Notes under the pieces: model-generated
The model's input: only the letters and a program-made list of their open reading frames with translations
Database searches by the model: none
Told to the model about the DNA's origin: nothing
Translations under genes and position numbers: made by a program
Source of the DNA: Colias croceus
Taxonomy: Eukaryota; Arthropoda; Insecta; Lepidoptera; Pieridae
Direction of reading: 5' to 3'
Assembly (NCBI RefSeq): GCF_905220415.1
Contig: NC_059558.1
Coordinates: 322,501 to 386,500 of the forward strand
DNA length: 64,000 bases
In this document: piece by piece, positions 1 to 9,264 of the stretch
Numbering within the stretch: the first letter of the stretch is position 1
Layout of the letters: every line of letters begins with the position of its first letter

Positions 1-2129
1 TTCCATTGAACACCTAATGCCTTGACAATACCATCTAATTTAATATCTAAATGCGCCTTTGTAGATCTATCATTTGGTTCTAAAGATTGTAAAAATTCTG
101 CACTATTAGACGACCACTTTTTAAGATCAAAACCTCCTCTTCGCAATAGTTCCGTCAAATCTTTTCTTAGCTGAATACATTGTTCCAAATCATCACCACC
201 AGACATGCAATCGTCTACGTAAAAATCTTCGTTTAATATTCTAGCAGCTTCAGGAAAATGATGACCTTCATCAGCAGCAAGTTGTTTAAGTGTTCTTACA
301 GCTAGGTATGGAGCGGATGCTGTGCCAAAAGTGACGGTAAGTAATCTCATATCTTGTATATTTTCAGTTGGATCATTTCGCCAGACTATTCTTTGGTAGT
401 CGACATCATTCCTATTCATCCATATCATTCTGTACATTTTCTGAATGTCTGATACGAAACAGATTTTATGAGTTCTCCACCTCATAATAATGTTTCTGAG
501 ATCTTCTTGCAATACTGGACCAGGTAAGAGTTCATCATTTAATGATATGTTGTTAGAACCTTTACAGGAAGCGTCGAACACAACTCGAGTCTTCGTGGTC
601 TCCTTATCTTGGCGTACAACGGCGTGGTGGGGTAAGTAAACTGCTTTTTTATTTATTTCTTTTTCAGGTACTTCTTCAATGTGTTTTAATTCTTTGTATT
701 CTTCTATTACTTTCAGGTATTCTTTTTTCAGATCTGGATCTCTTTTAAATCTTCTCTCTAATTGCATCAATCTTCTTACAGCTACTTCTCTCGTGTTTCC
801 TTCAGGTGAAAGCAGCTTTTCAGTTTTAAAAGGTAATGTAACTATATATTTTCCATTAGTATCTCTCTCATGTGTTCTTTCATATATATCTTCACATAGT
901 TGCTCTTCTTTAGTTAACTTTCTATTTGTATCAATATCTATCTCCCATATAGTTTTAAGTAAGTCATTAATATTTGAATCACTAGTTAAATTTGTAACCA
1001 TTAAAGACTTATGTATAGTGTTAACCTTCATGTTAATTCCACCCATAATGATCCATCCCAGGTTGGTATTTTGAGCACATATAGTACCTGAGAGACCCTT
1101 GATTAAACCTTCTTGTAGAATTTTTGTGTATTCATTTACACCCAATAAAAGATCCATACAACCCGACTCATAAAAGTTTGGATCTGCTAAATTTAAATTG
1201 TTAAAGTGTACAAGCTCATGTTTAATACTATTTTTTGAAGGAAAGTTTATTTTTAAATACTTTGACATCACGTAGGCGTGTACTGGTAACTCAAACTTAG
1301 GTTCCCACCGAGACAAAATATTTACTTTGACCTCATTCCTTACATGTACCTTCAAAGACTCCATGCCAGTTACTATCATATTAACCGGCTTGAGCTGTAA
1401 CTTTAAGACTTGTGCAGCTCGTTTTGTAATAAAACATGCCTGTGACCCTGAATCTATTAATGCCTTAAGAGTAGTAGTGTGTCCATTTTCACCTTTAACC
1501 ACTACTACCGCAGTTGCCAAGAGACTTACCTTATGTTCACCATCTCCTAGACTATGTAAAGACGTCATTGTAGTATGCACCTTCTTCTCATCTACATCGG
1601 TCCGCATTGATGTCGACGGTTGTGTAGTTACCTCGGATACCGACGAATCTGTACCTATACCTATATTTGATCGGTGTAGAAGAGAATGATGACGCTTTTT
1701 ACATATGTGACACGACAAAGGTATACGACATTTAAATGCCGAATGACCTGGGGCCAAACAGTTAAAACACAATTTCTTACTTTTTACATATTCAACACGT
1801 TCATTACAATTCATTTTTGCAAAAGATTTACATTTACACAGATTATGATTCTCATTACACATTATACAACATTTCACAGAATTAACAGACGTACTTACAT
1901 GAAAAACGCGTTCTTTAGTAGACCTTACAGGCGGTGTAATTAATTCTAATGTACGAAATTTAGACTCTAAATACTGTTTTAAATCTAACCACTTCGGTAA
2001 CTCTTCACTTTTTGTGTACGCAAATTCCTCCCACGCTTTATGAGACTCTGGGTCTAACTTCTGCACTACGAGAAATATTATAATCGGATCCCAAGAGTCG
2101 ATGGATACATCTAGACACGCGGCAGCGTG
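1..2129 (-). pseudogene. BEL/Pao gag (C-terminal part)-protease-reverse transcriptase, open to the left edge
   Basis: One uninterrupted minus-strand frame (codons with lowest coordinate divisible by 3) runs from about 2129 to the window start, over 700 codons. In order it holds the end of the gag domain with an SWDP-type motif (about 2085-2095), two adjacent zinc knuckles of CxxC type with a CFNC...GH...C pattern (about 1700-1770), an aspartic protease with the active site DSGSQ (about 1440-1454), a linker, and the reverse transcriptase with a LPHHAVV segment (about 610-635), FDAS (about 565) and the catalytic YVDD box (210-221). The protein would process gag and copy element RNA into DNA in cytoplasmic particles. 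The frame stops at 2130-2132 (TGA), exactly at the foreign block. No start codon belongs to this piece; it is the distal part of a split gene. Confidence 0.9.
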
Positions 2130-2870
2130 TCAAGCCGAGTTCAAGCGAAGAGAACTGGCGAGCAGCAGCCGTGTGTATATTTACACGAACCATTTCGAGC
2201 CACTTTTCACCCCCTTATAACTCGAAAACTATTTAAGTTATATAAACCAAATTTGGTACATATCAAGAGGACCTCAAGATAAACAAGAACCTTAAATTTC
2301 ATAAATACAGATTAAACAGTTGCGTAGATATTAATATCCAAAAATCGCAATTTTTAAGACTGACTGACTTATAGACATATACAAAACCTAACCCACTTCC
2401 AGATGACCTAGAAAGTTCAAATTTTGTAATCAACTAGGTAATAGTGAGTGTACAAAGGAAAAAATCAGAAAATACTGAATTTATTTGTATTTAATTTTTT
2501 TTTCAATGACATAAATTTTGTTTGTATGGAAAAATGGAAAAGTTTAAAAAATTAGAAAAGAGTATAATCACCTTACTAGTCTTAAAAAATAGATCAAAAC
2601 TAATCAGTGGCCGAAAAAAATTTTGAAATCCATCAATAAATGACTGAGATATAGATTATTGAAGTTTACATATTTTAGGACGAAACATCTGTAGATTCGA
2701 AGCGCCTCTGACATCACACTCACTCGTGCTAGTATCGCTAGGGCGGATTACTCAAAACTGTTATTAAACGTAAAATAAAAGAAAATTGTAATAAAAATAT
2801 TGCCTTTATTGCTCGTACAGTTAAAAATAATATATAATTTTACATATTCACATTTATTTATTCTTTATTT
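2130..2870. repeat. Unassigned AT-rich repeat inside the BEL gag
   Basis: This is the first part of the block that splits the gag frame. It begins with a short GC-rich stretch containing GCGAGCAGCAGCC, then AT-rich DNA without coding capacity, then another CG-containing stretch (about 2700-2750). No terminal repeats, poly-A or target duplication could be fixed, so class and right-hand limit are uncertain. That it is foreign to the element is shown by the break in the coding frame. Confidence 0.4.
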
Positions 2871-2904
2871 ATGAGTGTTTAGTTTAGTTTTAATTTCTGT
2901 GTAA

Positions 2905-3085
2905 ATAAATAAATAAATAAATAAAATCTTTATTTTGCTTTAAACATGGTATTCAATGGTGATACAATTATATTAATAAAGCACAAACATGTTTAGCCAA
3001 TACAAGCATGCAAAAATAATTACCATAAATGGTGTAATGGAAGAAGGCTTCGTCGAAGGTCGAAATGATTTAATTTGCGTAATAT
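2905..3085 (-). repeat. Probable LINE 3' end fragment
   Basis: An AAAT repeat run at 2908-2925 is followed by ATCTTTATTTTGC. Read on the minus strand this is an A/T-rich 3' UTR with AATAAA-like text that ends in a (TTTA)n tail, as many insect non-LTR retrotransposons do. No coding sequence remains. Only the tail supports the call. Confidence 0.4.
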
Positions 3086-3099
3086 TAATATGAGTGAAA

Positions 3100-3205
3100 C
3101 ATCTTTAGGCGCGTTTAGAGTAAAATTTCAAGATCGCGTCATGGCAATACCGTAACGTCATGGAGTAAGGCGACGATTCTTCTACAACGATCTTTGCATC
3201 TTGGT
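3100..3205 (+). repeat. Interspersed repeat with TAGGCGCG and GCGTCATGGCAAT core, copy 1
   Basis: The block with TAGGCGCG, TCGCGTCATGGCAAT, CGTCATGGAG and GGCGACGATT recurs at 10225-10375 (minus), 19098-19190 (plus) and 43933-44095 (plus). More complete copies end in GAAGTGAAACTTCTT and its inverse, so it is probably a short DNA transposon derivative. This copy lacks those ends. No protein is encoded. Confidence 0.55.
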
Positions 3206-3341
3206 AATAGTGGGTGTACAAATTCACGCTGGATGTTTAGAAAATCATGTAATCTTTTAAACAGAAAACGAGTTTAAAAAATTGCAGATAATGACGGGGC
3301 AATGTGCGCTGACATTCATAACATACAAGAAAATATAGAAA

Positions 3342-3571
3342 ACTAGATTTCCGCCCGCGGCTTCGCCCGCGTTTGCAAAGGAAAACCCGCATAGTTCCCG
3401 TTCCCGTGGGATTTCCGGGATAAAAACTATCCTATGTGTTAATTCAAGTTACCCTCTATATGTATGCTAAATTTCATTGTAATCGGTTCAGTAGTTTTTA
3501 CGTGAAAGAGTAACAAACATCCATACATCCATACATCCATACAAACTTTCGCATTTATAATATTAGTAGGA
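3342..3571 (-). mobile_element. Short non-autonomous Helitron-like element
   Basis: On the minus strand the copy starts TCC-TACTAATATTATAAATG, carries a T-rich middle, an ACTGAACCGATTACAAT segment and a CGGGAACGGGAACTATGC segment, and ends with the GC-rich hairpin GGGCGAAGCCGC followed by CTAG and a T. A 5' TC, a 3' hairpin plus CTAG and insertion between A and T are Helitron hallmarks; abundant short copies of this kind are known in Lepidoptera (Lep1-like). A (CATACATC)n microsatellite lies within it at 3511-3545. It has no coding capacity and depends on a Rep/helicase supplied elsewhere. Confidence 0.75.
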
Positions 3572-3688
3572 TAATACTAAACAAACCATACAGAGAAACC
3601 GCAAGAAAAAAAAATCGTATATAAAAAGTATTATATTTATAAAGTAAATCAAATTTGCAGAGTAATTTTCTGTACAAAAAGTAATGAT

Positions 3689-4305
3689 ATCCCACCAAAA
3701 ACATAAATGTAAAAATTGGAGCCGAGTTCAATCGTTGACTTAATTTGCCAAAAAAAGAAATGAGATCTAAATGTGTGCCAAGTTCTGCAGACAGTCCAGA
3801 AATTTATTTACAAAGATGTATTAAGTTCTTAGGTTGACTGAAAACTCAATTGTTTTATTTTCCCTTAGAGAACAATGTTTATTCCAAAATATAACTTTTT
3901 TAATTTGAATAATATAATTATTTTCACAAAGCAAACAACTAATGACCTATTGAACCCCATAATTTGATGAGGCTAGTTTTTAGAACCTCACAAAATATAA
4001 ACAGTAGGTATGTAAAACTAGCCTCATCAAATTATGGGGTTCAATAGGTCATTAGTTGTTTGCTTTGTGAAAATAATTATATTATTCAAATTAAAAAAGT
4101 TATATTTTGGAATAAACATTGTTCTCTAAGGGAAAATAAAACAATTGAGTTTTCAGTCAACCTAAGAACTTAATACATCTTTGTAAATAAATTTCTGGAC
4201 TGTCTGCAGAACTTGGCACACATTTAGATCTCATTTCTTTTTTTGGCAAATTAGGTCAACGATTGAACTCGGCTCCAATTTTTACATTTATGTTTTTGGT
4301 GGGAT
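3689..4305. repeat. Near-perfect inverted repeat, 292-bp arms with a 33-bp loop
   Basis: Arm 3689-3980 is the reverse complement of arm 4014-4305; I saw one mismatch (near 3749, paired with a base near 4245). The loop is 3981-4013. The arm itself looks like a dispersed lepidopteran repeat (outer end CCCACCAAAAACATAAATG), but I cannot name the family and see no open frame. RNA from either strand would fold into a long double-stranded hairpin. It may be a foldback transposon, a snap-back copy of one repeat, or an assembly artefact. Confidence 0.9.
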
Positions 4306-5083
4306 TTAAATTTACAAGACTAAGTATTTAAAACTTCATTAGATAGTGGTATCTAATAATGATTTTAACTGAGAAGCAGTTTGCGAAATGGGTCATTGTC
4401 AAATTTTGCGCAGGTAAACGTAACTGCAGATTTCAAAAATGTGAAAAAGAAAATATTTTAAAATTGAACTTTTCTTTATGCCCGTGCCTGTTAAAATAAC
4501 TGAAGTATCTGTAATTCAAGTTGGCCGAGATGTTTAGCTAATAATTTAAGATTTATTTCAGATTTAGTGCGTCAGGGTGGAGAAAAAATACAACTCTGTT
4601 ATTATTACACTTTACCTTTTATCATTAAATTAAATAAGCCAGTCGAACATATTTTGGCTTTTATATTAATTACAGTCTTATATCTTATAATCACCATTAG
4701 AAACACAAGCTTTTTTAAGTTTAACAGTAATTTATTTACAATTTTAGTCAACTCTGTTACTTTATGAATTATAACAAACCTTAAATTCTACACTACTCCA
4801 TGAAATATCTGTAAATTAACAGCTAATTACAACATATAACCGCTTCATTAACTGACAAATTAACCTATTGTAATATAGCAGTATTATATTGAATAGCTTT
4901 TCCTAAATTTCGTAACTAAGTTCTTTAATCTTCGGGACACGAAAGTAACAGAGTTGTAACACAGTAACTTAGTTGTTCTTTTTTTACTATAAGTGAATAA
5001 ATTGCATACTCTTGATATGTCGTCACGTTCGAAAAGATTGATTTTGGTTCTAAAAACATTTTTCTTACATGTGGGCTGATTTT

Positions 5084-5271
5084 TTTCATATGAAACTTTG
5101 ATCCACAGCAAGACACTCTTGTATGGGTCATTGTCAAATTTTGCGCAGGTTAACTTGTCCCTCAAAACTTTTTTACTTCTATACCATTAAAAAATTAACT
5201 GTCACTAAAAACTTACAGCAAATACAAACTTTTCATATGAAACTTTGATCCACAGCAAGACACTCTTGTAT
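5084..5271 (+). repeat. 147-bp offset direct duplication around the solo terminal repeat
   Basis: The 41-base segment at 5084-5124 (with ATGAAACTTTGATCC) recurs unchanged at 5231-5271, flanking the solo terminal repeat on both sides. The offset is 147 bases. This is far too long for a normal target-site duplication and suggests template switching or unequal repair during insertion. Confidence 0.85.
5125..5232 (+). repeat. Internal solo copy of the 108-bp terminal inverted repeat
   Basis: This segment is an inverted copy of 6448-6555, matching over about 108 bases. It therefore extends the terminal repeat shared with 4391 well beyond its first 25 bp. It sits in the middle of the candidate transposon rather than at an end, so either the real element is 5125-6555 (1431 bp) or an end has been duplicated internally. 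Confidence 0.85.
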
Positions 5272-6447
5272 AATTTGTATTTCCTGCCTAGACATTTTAA
5301 CGGCCTTCTTGTCGAATATTTTATCAATAGCATACTTTTCCTTCAGATTCTTAACTTTTTCATGGCCATTTTTAATAGCATTTACTGGATTTTCTGGATT
5401 GCCGTCCTTATTTTTAGACTTCTTTCGTTTTTCTCTGTTGCATTGTTTTTTATACGTCTCCTATCTCTTGTTAACTGTTTCTAATTGTTACTTAAATTTT
5501 ATATAACCTGTAAATAACTTCGATCTGTTTCTGTTAACTTGCTTGCTTCTCAGCTGGCGTGAGAGGCATTTTAAGGGCGTTAATAACGGCAGAATAACCT
5601 GTAACAATATCTTCAAAGTTACATTTAATTAAATATGATTTATTTACATATAACAACTCAAAATTACTTTGGGAAACCGATTCTTAAGAAAAAAAATTAT
5701 TACAAATATAAAATTTCAAACAAAAGTTACAGAATACATGCTTACTCAACTCTGTTACCATGAGCTAAGTAACAGAATGATGATAACAGAGTTGTAAATT
5801 TTACATTCTAAAAGACATAAATCATAGAATAATGCATTTAGTTATTTTTTTATTTCAAATTGAGCATAATTACCCCTTAAACAACAAAGTGAACGTAAGT
5901 TAATAGAAAAAAACGGTTTTACTTACTTTAATAGGTAGGTAACAATGTTGATGCGGAATAAAAACACGCGGCACGTTCAGCGCCACGCGGTCGACTGAGA
6001 TTCAATGTACCCCACCCCCAGACCTAACGAACGACCACAATGGCTGCAGAAACCTCGCTCAAGCTAATAGAAAGTCGAAAACAGCGCCACCTCTATTTTG
6101 AGTAATGATTTATTTAGTAACATAGTAGTGCACACGATTCCAAACACTACGTGGGACAAAGTTAAAATATTTTTTATAAAATAAATCTTAGCACTGATCG
6201 GGTTGAAAATGTACTTTTAGAAATATTCGCAATATTCTGTTTATAGTAATATTTTAATTGATGTGGGTTGGTATATTGGAAATTGTAGTTATTTTATATT
6301 TTCTGTAACGAAGTGCTACTTGGGACAGGTCAAATTTGTATGGAAAACCCTTCTGTTACCAGAAAAAACCACAATGTTACTTTAAAAAATAAAATAAAAA
6401 ATGAAAACTAAGTCTTTATTTTATTAATATCTGTTTATTAATGCGAT

Positions 6448-6555
6448 TAAGTTTGTATTTGCTGTAAGTTTTTAGTGACAGTTAATTTTTTAATGGTATA
6501 GAAGTAAAAAAGTTTTGAGGGACAAGTTAACCTGCGCAAAATTTGACAATGACCC
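6448..6555 (-). repeat. Right terminal inverted repeat of the transposon inside BEL gag
   Basis: It is the reverse complement of 5125-5232, and its last 25 bases also match the left end at 4391. Its outer base at 6555 is directly followed by BEL gag sequence. Confidence 0.8.
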
Positions 6556-7225
6556 AAATACATTTTTTCTGAGAAAAAAGTCGTTTTAATAAAGAGTTAA
6601 CAATTAAACGTTTGTTTCCGTACCTTAATTTTAATGTTTCCCAAGCCTGTGTATAATTAGCATCGGTAATTCTAATATTACGTAAAAAACTTTCTGCCTC
6701 GCCTGAAACACTGGACTTAAGGTAGTGTAGTTTTTGTACCTCGGAAAGCGTGCTGTTGTTGTGCACTAAACTTAGGTATAAATCATTGAATGTCGGCCAT
6801 CCCTCATAGCTCCCGGCGAACGTAGGTAACTCAATCCGCGGCAACCTCACTCGTTCGTTGATGTGTACCACGGTGCTGTCATGGCTGGACTCCCGGGCTG
6901 ATGCAGTGGATTCCATGTTCAATAATTATTTATCCTTCAAATCAGCGAGTATGCATAAATAAAGGTCCTCGTGAATGTAAAATTCCTCGTTGACGAAGTA
7001 TGGTAAAAGTGCCTTTTGTTCCCTCGGCGTTATTTTAACTAAATCTAAGTGTGCGCTTTGAAAGGTTTGCCAATAATCCTCCAATTGTTTAATTCGCGAT
7101 TGTATATATCCCTTGGATAGTCTTTGTTTAGGACACTTAGATATATTAATTTGCGTTTTTTTTATAAGTTCCGCCGTACTTTCCAAAACACGTATGATTT
7201 GTTCCGTATTATTATTCGCCATCAT
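6556..7225 (-). pseudogene. BEL/Pao gag, N-terminal part (DUF1759-type), with one stop codon
   Basis: Starting at 7225 the minus strand reads 99 codons, meets TAA at 6926-6928, and continues in the same frame from a methionine at 6922 to the junction near 6556. The second part carries the hallmark of BEL/Pao gag (DUF1759 family): an LPTFAG motif followed by W..F...Y.SLVHN, LSEVQKLHYLKSSV.GEA and a W..L..RYGN segment, ending at LFSQKK. About 25 residues usually present before the SWDP region are missing between here and the distal part at 2129, so the break is not a clean insertion. The single TAA is decay, or less likely a recoding site. Gag packages element RNA into virus-like particles. Confidence 0.85.
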
Positions 7226-7359
7226 GAATATTGTCTTTCAATAACAACTTCGTTACAAATTACTTCGTATAATGAGCGTCTTATCGCGATCAATTGCCCG
7301 TGTACTTCTTTTGTTCTTCGATTTGTAGCTCAGGTTAATCCGGTACGAATGCGACCATA

Positions 7360-7962
7360 TGTTGCGGCAATAAGGCTTGTTTTTGCATAACCCGTGTTTT
7401 CGTGTTGAAATGAAACGTCCTTCCTCTATTGAATCTGTTTTATTAAGCCTGATTCCCACGACATGTTTGCTTCACAAACCCAACCGCGCCACACCATACC
7501 ACATGCCATGGGAATCGGCGCGCTTGTGGTCGTTTGACGATGTTTGCCGACGCATGTGCTATCCATCGGAAGTCGGTAAGATCAAAGGTGCGCGCTTGGC
7601 GCGGTGCGACGGCGTTGGTCGACGTCCGTCGGGGCTTGCCGTCTGTAGCGCGTCATTGTTCCGAACCGTACGATAATTATTATTATCGTACAAATACGTC
7701 ATCTCTTCAACGAGCTGTAATATTTTTATATATACATAGTTATGTATTATGTATCATGTATGATATGTATGTATGTAAGTATATATGTGTATGTATGTGT
7801 ATTTATAGCATGTATTTATAGATATTGTTTTTACTTATTTATTTATTATTAGGTATCTATTTTTATATATATACGTATATATGTATATGTACATATTTTT
7901 TTTTCTCCTTTTAAATCAAACACCACCCATCTAATTTTAATTAACTTAACGTATCACTTAAC
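7360..7962 (-). repeat. Candidate 5' LTR of the BEL/Pao element
   Basis: On the minus strand this segment begins TGTTAAGTG and ends GCAACA, so it has the inverted TGTT...AACA ends usual for BEL/Pao LTRs. Two bases after its end lies TGGTCGCAT (about 7348-7356), a possible tRNA primer-binding site because it begins with TGG. The gag start follows about 130 bases later, a normal leader length. The partner LTR lies outside the window, so the limits cannot be checked by comparison. The segment also contains AT-rich (GTAT)n tracts at 7735-7890. Confidence 0.45.
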
Positions 7963-7984
7963 ATCTTGTAATGACCCACAGATT

Positions 7985-8135
7985 AGGTATTAGTAGGAAT
8001 GACCGTCCACCGTGCTCGCCAGTGCTTGCCATACGCAGACATGCCGTGGGAACGCTCAGTTCAAATCGCGACGGACGGCGACATGCGCTTGTCGTCTGCC
8101 GATGCTTGTGAAGCAGACATGCCGTGGGAACCCAC
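7985..8135. repeat. CG-rich repeat with CATGCCGTGGGAA motifs
   Basis: CATGCCGTGGGAA occurs at about 8041 and 8117, and a related CATGCCATGGGAA at about 7503 inside the candidate LTR. A 24-base segment at 8107-8130 is an imperfect inverted copy of 7451-7474 (ends TTCCCACG / CGTGGGAA). This CG-rich stretch may belong to the LTR, or be a separate small element shared by both places. Confidence 0.45.
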
Positions 8136-8199
8136 CTTTACTGACTGATACACTAGTGACTTAGACGTCAACGTAGTTAATAAAAAAAACCGAACAATG

Positions 8200-8213
8200 T
8201 GATTAAAAAAATT

Positions 8214-8250
<37 letters not shown>

Positions 8251-8525
8251 ATGTGAAGACATCACGTGAAAACTACCGGTTCGATTTCGATGAAACTTGG
8301 TATAATTATACCTTATTATCCTGGGCGTAAAATAGGATACTTTTTATCCTGGAAAAATACGTAGAAAAAAAATAATCTTATTAATTTTTCAGTTTTATCC
8401 ATAGACGTTGTTCCGTAGAACCGCGAACACACGTTGCGTATTATTATAGGCCTAGCCGTATTTGGGTCCAATAGATATTTATAAGATATCATTTTCAGAG
8501 TTACTCACAAGTGATAACTGCGTTA
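8200..8525. repeat. Microsatellite-associated repeat fragment with (TGTC)n
   Basis: A (TGTC)n run at about 8216-8250 is followed by text resembling the middle of lepidopteran Helitron-like repeats (ACTACCGGTTCGATTTCGAT, then ATCCTGGGCGTAAAATAGG). No ends could be set. Confidence 0.45.
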
Positions 8526-8530
8526 AAAAC

Positions 8531-8783
8531 AACCGACTTCAAACTTGCACTTGCAAAATTTACAAATACCTACAGACAAAAATGCTCATAAAATAAAAAC
8601 TACTGGGCCTATCCGAATAAAATTTTTATGGGACCAATTCGACACCATCCCGCATCGAACAAAAAAAGAATCACGTAAATCGGTTCAGAAACCTCGGAGT
8701 AATCGGTGTACATACATAAAAAAAAAAAAAAAAAAAATATACCGGCCGAATTGATAACCTCCTCCTTTTTTTTGAAGTCGGTT
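8531..8783 (+). repeat. Lepidopteran repeat with CGACTTCAAA / TTGAAGTCGG inverted ends, copy 1
   Basis: The copy begins AACCGACTTCAAA and ends TTTGAAGTCGGTT, perfect short inverted termini. Between them are ATCGGTTCAGAAACCTCGG, an A-run (8718-8738) and CCGGCCGAATTGATAACC. A second, closely similar copy is at 54714-54921 and an inverted end fragment at 48189-48245. It is a very common lepidopteran non-autonomous element; its superfamily is not evident here. The small frames across it are not genes. Confidence 0.75.
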
Positions 8784-8789
8784 AAAAAT

Positions 8790-9055
8790 GGAGAAAATAT
8801 AAACCATCCACGCGAAGACCGACATCCGCGCGGACGGAGTCGCGGGCGGAAGCTAGTCTATAATATAAAAATGTATCGCAAAATGTGTTGGTAAGCGCAT
8901 AACTCGAGAACGGCTGAACCGATTTCGATAATTCTTTTTTTATTATATTTCTTGAAGTACGAGGATGGATCTTATGTAGAGAAAACGTAAACATGTACCA
9001 CGGGCGAAGCCGGGGCGGACCGCTAGTAATATTATAAATGCGAAAGTTTGTGAGG

Positions 9056-9090
<35 letters not shown>

Positions 9091-9264
9091 TTACTCTTTC
9101 ACGCAAATACTACTGAACCGATTACAATGAAATTTAGCACACATGTAGATGGTAACTTGGATTAACACATAGGGTTTATCCCGGAAATCGTACGGGAATG
9201 GGAACTATGCGGGTTTTCTTTCTTTTTTTACAAAACGCGGGCGAAGCCGCGGGCGGAAAGCTAG
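8790..9264 (+). mobile_element. Three head-to-tail Helitron-like 3' ends
   Basis: Three partial or short copies abut in the same direction: 8790-8856 (ends GGGCGGAAGCTAG), 8857-9026 (ends GGGCGGACCGCTAG) and 9027-9264 (starts TAATATTATAAATGCGAAAG, carries a (TG)n run at 9057-9087, ends GAAGCCGCGGGCGGAAAGCTAG). Each join is CTAG followed by T. This order is expected when a new copy inserts at the 3' border of an older one. Confidence 0.7.

Larger units (their letters stand above)
4391..6555. mobile_element. Candidate non-autonomous DNA transposon with repeated TCTGTTAC motifs
   Basis: The left end (4391) and right end (6555) share an inverted terminus of about 25 bp, beginning GGGTCATTGTCAAATTTTGC. 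The flanks AAAT (before 4391) and AAAT (after 6555) could be a 4-bp target duplication. Inside, the motif CAACTCTGTTAC or its complement recurs on both strands at about 4591, 4749, 4945, 5748 and 5783, with shortened forms near 5769 and 6352. Such subterminal repeats are typical of transposase binding sites. No transposase frame is present. Family unknown. The right end abuts BEL gag coding sequence exactly at the frame break. Confidence 0.5.
1..7962 (-). mobile_element. BEL/Pao LTR retrotransposon, 5' part, interrupted by nested repeats
   Basis: Reading on the minus strand from 7962 down, the order is: candidate LTR, short leader, gag start, a foreign block (2130-6555), then gag end, zinc knuckles, aspartic protease and reverse transcriptase, continuing off the left edge. 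Order and motifs are those of the BEL/Pao class, which encodes one gag-pol polyprotein. Integrase, RNase H and the second LTR would lie to the left of the window. Gag is broken by the foreign block and by one stop codon, so this copy cannot make an intact polyprotein, although the pol part is still open. Assignment to BEL/Pao is secure; the exact outer end is not. Confidence 0.9.

Noticed and set aside
679..1943. Plus-strand frames of 131, 120 and 85 codons
   Set aside because: They are antisense to the BEL/Pao gag-protease-RT frame.
7124..7821. Several plus-strand frames of 88-99 codons
   Set aside because: Antisense to gag or inside the candidate LTR; no domain.
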